Assembly (NCBI RefSeq): GCF_001411495.1
Contig: NZ_CP012983.1
Location: 1,132,215-1,196,214, forward strand
Length of the DNA stretch: 64,000 bases
Origin: Burkholderia cepacia ATCC 25416
GTDB lineage: Bacteria; Pseudomonadota; Gammaproteobacteria; Burkholderiales; Burkholderiaceae
Direction of reading: 5' to 3'
Below are positions 62,807 to 64,000 of this stretch, piece by piece (position 1 is the first letter of the stretch; each line of letters begins with the position of its first letter). Under the pieces are notes generated by a model that did no database searches, was not told where the DNA came from, and worked only from the letters and a program-made list of their open reading frames with translations. A program made the translations under genes and the position numbers.

Positions 62807-64000
62807 GTGCATGACGCAGCAGATCAGACGCGCGCCGTCGCGGCGCCGCCCCGCCGCCTGACTCGCGCGGCCGCGGCGCTGATCGCGCGCATCGACATCT
62901 TCACGCCGCGCGGCGCGTATGTCGCGCGCTCGGTCATCGCCGCCGCGCTCGCGCTCGGCGTCGCGTACCTGCTCGAACTGGAAACGCCGTATTCGGCCGC
63001 GTCGACGGTGCTGCTCGTGATCAATCCCGTCCAGGGCGCGGTGATCGGCAAGGGCGTGTGGCGCGTGGTCGGCACGATCGCGGGGATGGTCGTCGCGTTC
63101 GTGCTGATGGGCTGCTTCGCGCAGCAGCCGCTGCTGTTCATCCTCGGCTTCGCGTTCTGGCTCGGCGTCTGCGTCGCGGGCATGACGCTGCTGCGGCACT
63201 TCCGCGCGTCGGGCACCGTCGTGGCCGGCTACACGATCGGCCTGGCGACCTACGGCGCGATGCAACATCCCGAGCTGACCTTCGAACACGTGATCGGGCG
63301 CGGCTCGACGGTCGCGATCGGCGTGCTGTGCCTGAGCCTCGTGTCGATGCTGCTCGGCACGCGCGACGTGCACGCGAAACTCGACGCGCTGGTGACGCGC
63401 GTCACCGCCGACGTCGCGCGGGTCATCGCCGCGCAGCGCAACGGCCTCGCGGCGGCACCGGCCGACGACAAGCGGCACGCGCTGTTCGCCGGCATCTACG
63501 GCATCGACGATCTGCTCGCGCTCGGCAAGGCCGAATCGGAGGATCTCGCGCAACGCGCGGCCGCCGTGCGGCACGGGATGGCATCGCTGTTCGGCGCGCT
63601 CGCGGGCGGCATGCCGCCGCTGCCGGCCGACAGCCCCGGCGCGCGCGCGGTCGCATCGCTTCAGCCGCGTCTCGCGGCCGCGTGGCAGGCCGCCGCCGAC
63701 GCATTGGGCGACGGCCCCGGCGGCGCGACGCACGCGCATGCGCTGCTCGGCGACGCGCGCGAACGCCTGCGCGACGCCCTCGACGGCATCGCGCTCGGCG
63801 ATCCGCGCGACGATGCGGCGTTGCTGATCGCCGGCGAGCGGCTGATCGAACAGATCGACGACTACCGCGCGGCGCTCGACGGGCTCGTCGAATTGCAGCG
63901 CCCGCGCCGGGCTACCGGCCCGCGCGGGTGCGCTTTCACCGCGACACGGGCGCGGCCCTGCGCAACGGCGTGCGCGCCGCGTGCGCGATCGTGATCTCGG
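62807..64000 (+). CDS. FUSC-family (AaeB/YccS-like) efflux protein, frameshifted and cut by the window edge
   Basis: Starts GTG 62807. The N-terminal 380 residues contain about six TM helices (RSVIAAALALGVAYLLEL, VVGTIAGMVVAFVLMGC, LFILGFAFWLGVCVAG) and the FUSC pattern. The frame changes at about 63905-63912: the conserved continuation (RVRFHRDTGAALRNGVRAACAIVIS) is in another frame, whereas the current frame stops at TGA 63992. Restoring one G in the run CCGGGCTAC would fix it. It is either a pseudogene or a sequence error; proteins of this family normally run to about 650-700 residues. Confidence 0.78.

Noticed and set aside
1..64000. CRISPR arrays, tRNA or rRNA genes, phage integrase
   Set aside because: Looked for regular spaced repeats, tRNA-like arms and integrase motifs; none was seen.

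Overview
The window is GC-rich DNA from a Burkholderia, most likely a Burkholderia cepacia complex species. The evidence is the GC-biased codon use, a complete hmqABCDEFG-type alkylquinolone operon (known from B. ambifaria, B. cepacia, B. thailandensis and B. pseudomallei), and the large number of LysR, AraC, GntR and TetR regulators beside small metabolic operons. All calls are from reading the sequence; no database search was run.

Layout. (1) 1-4.9 kb: a deoxyribose-type catabolic locus, with a sugar kinase (cut by the left edge), FucP-like permease, mutarotase-like protein, divergent DeoR regulator and deoC aldolase. (2) 5.2-7.5 kb: periplasmic catalase katB with its ankyrin lipoprotein partner ankB. 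(3) 7.6-13.4 kb: housekeeping and transport genes (DUF2071-like, DUF815 ATPase, EamA exporter with AraC regulator, NmrA/DUF1772 pair with TetR regulator). (4) 14.1-25.7 kb: the hmq operon for 4-hydroxy-3-methyl-2-alkenylquinolines. A four-gene beta-oxidation operon (acyl-CoA dehydrogenase, ETF-QO, thiolase, 3-hydroxyacyl-CoA dehydrogenase) converges on it at 25.9-31.5 kb. (5) 31.5-49.8 kb: a patchy accessory region of visibly lower GC. It holds orphan small genes, decayed fragments, short-chain dehydrogenases with regulators, an intact IS2-group insertion sequence with its target duplication, and a recurring intergenic element in front of several orphan genes. It ends with a stand-alone HisRS-core paralogue behind a His/Arg leader peptide and an intrinsic terminator. 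(6) 49.9-53.3 kb: a TonB-dependent receptor with a Fur-like box and a lipoprotein hydrolase.

(7) 53.4-62.7 kb is the most interesting part: an apparently self-contained biosynthetic cluster. A GriI-type aldolase, two tandem 3-dehydroquinate-synthase-II-family proteins and an O-methyltransferase run leftwards. A luciferase-like monooxygenase, a FAD aromatic hydroxylase and a flavin reductase run rightwards from the same promoter region. A GntR regulator sits at the left end, and a palindrome in its own promoter closely matches the one in the divergent promoter. By analogy with grixazone GriI/GriH, the core should build an aminohydroxybenzoate-type ring from C3 and C4 precursors rather than through shikimate, followed by hydroxylation and O-methylation. 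The product is unknown to me. A LysR regulator and a FUSC-type efflux gene with a probable one-base frameshift close the window.
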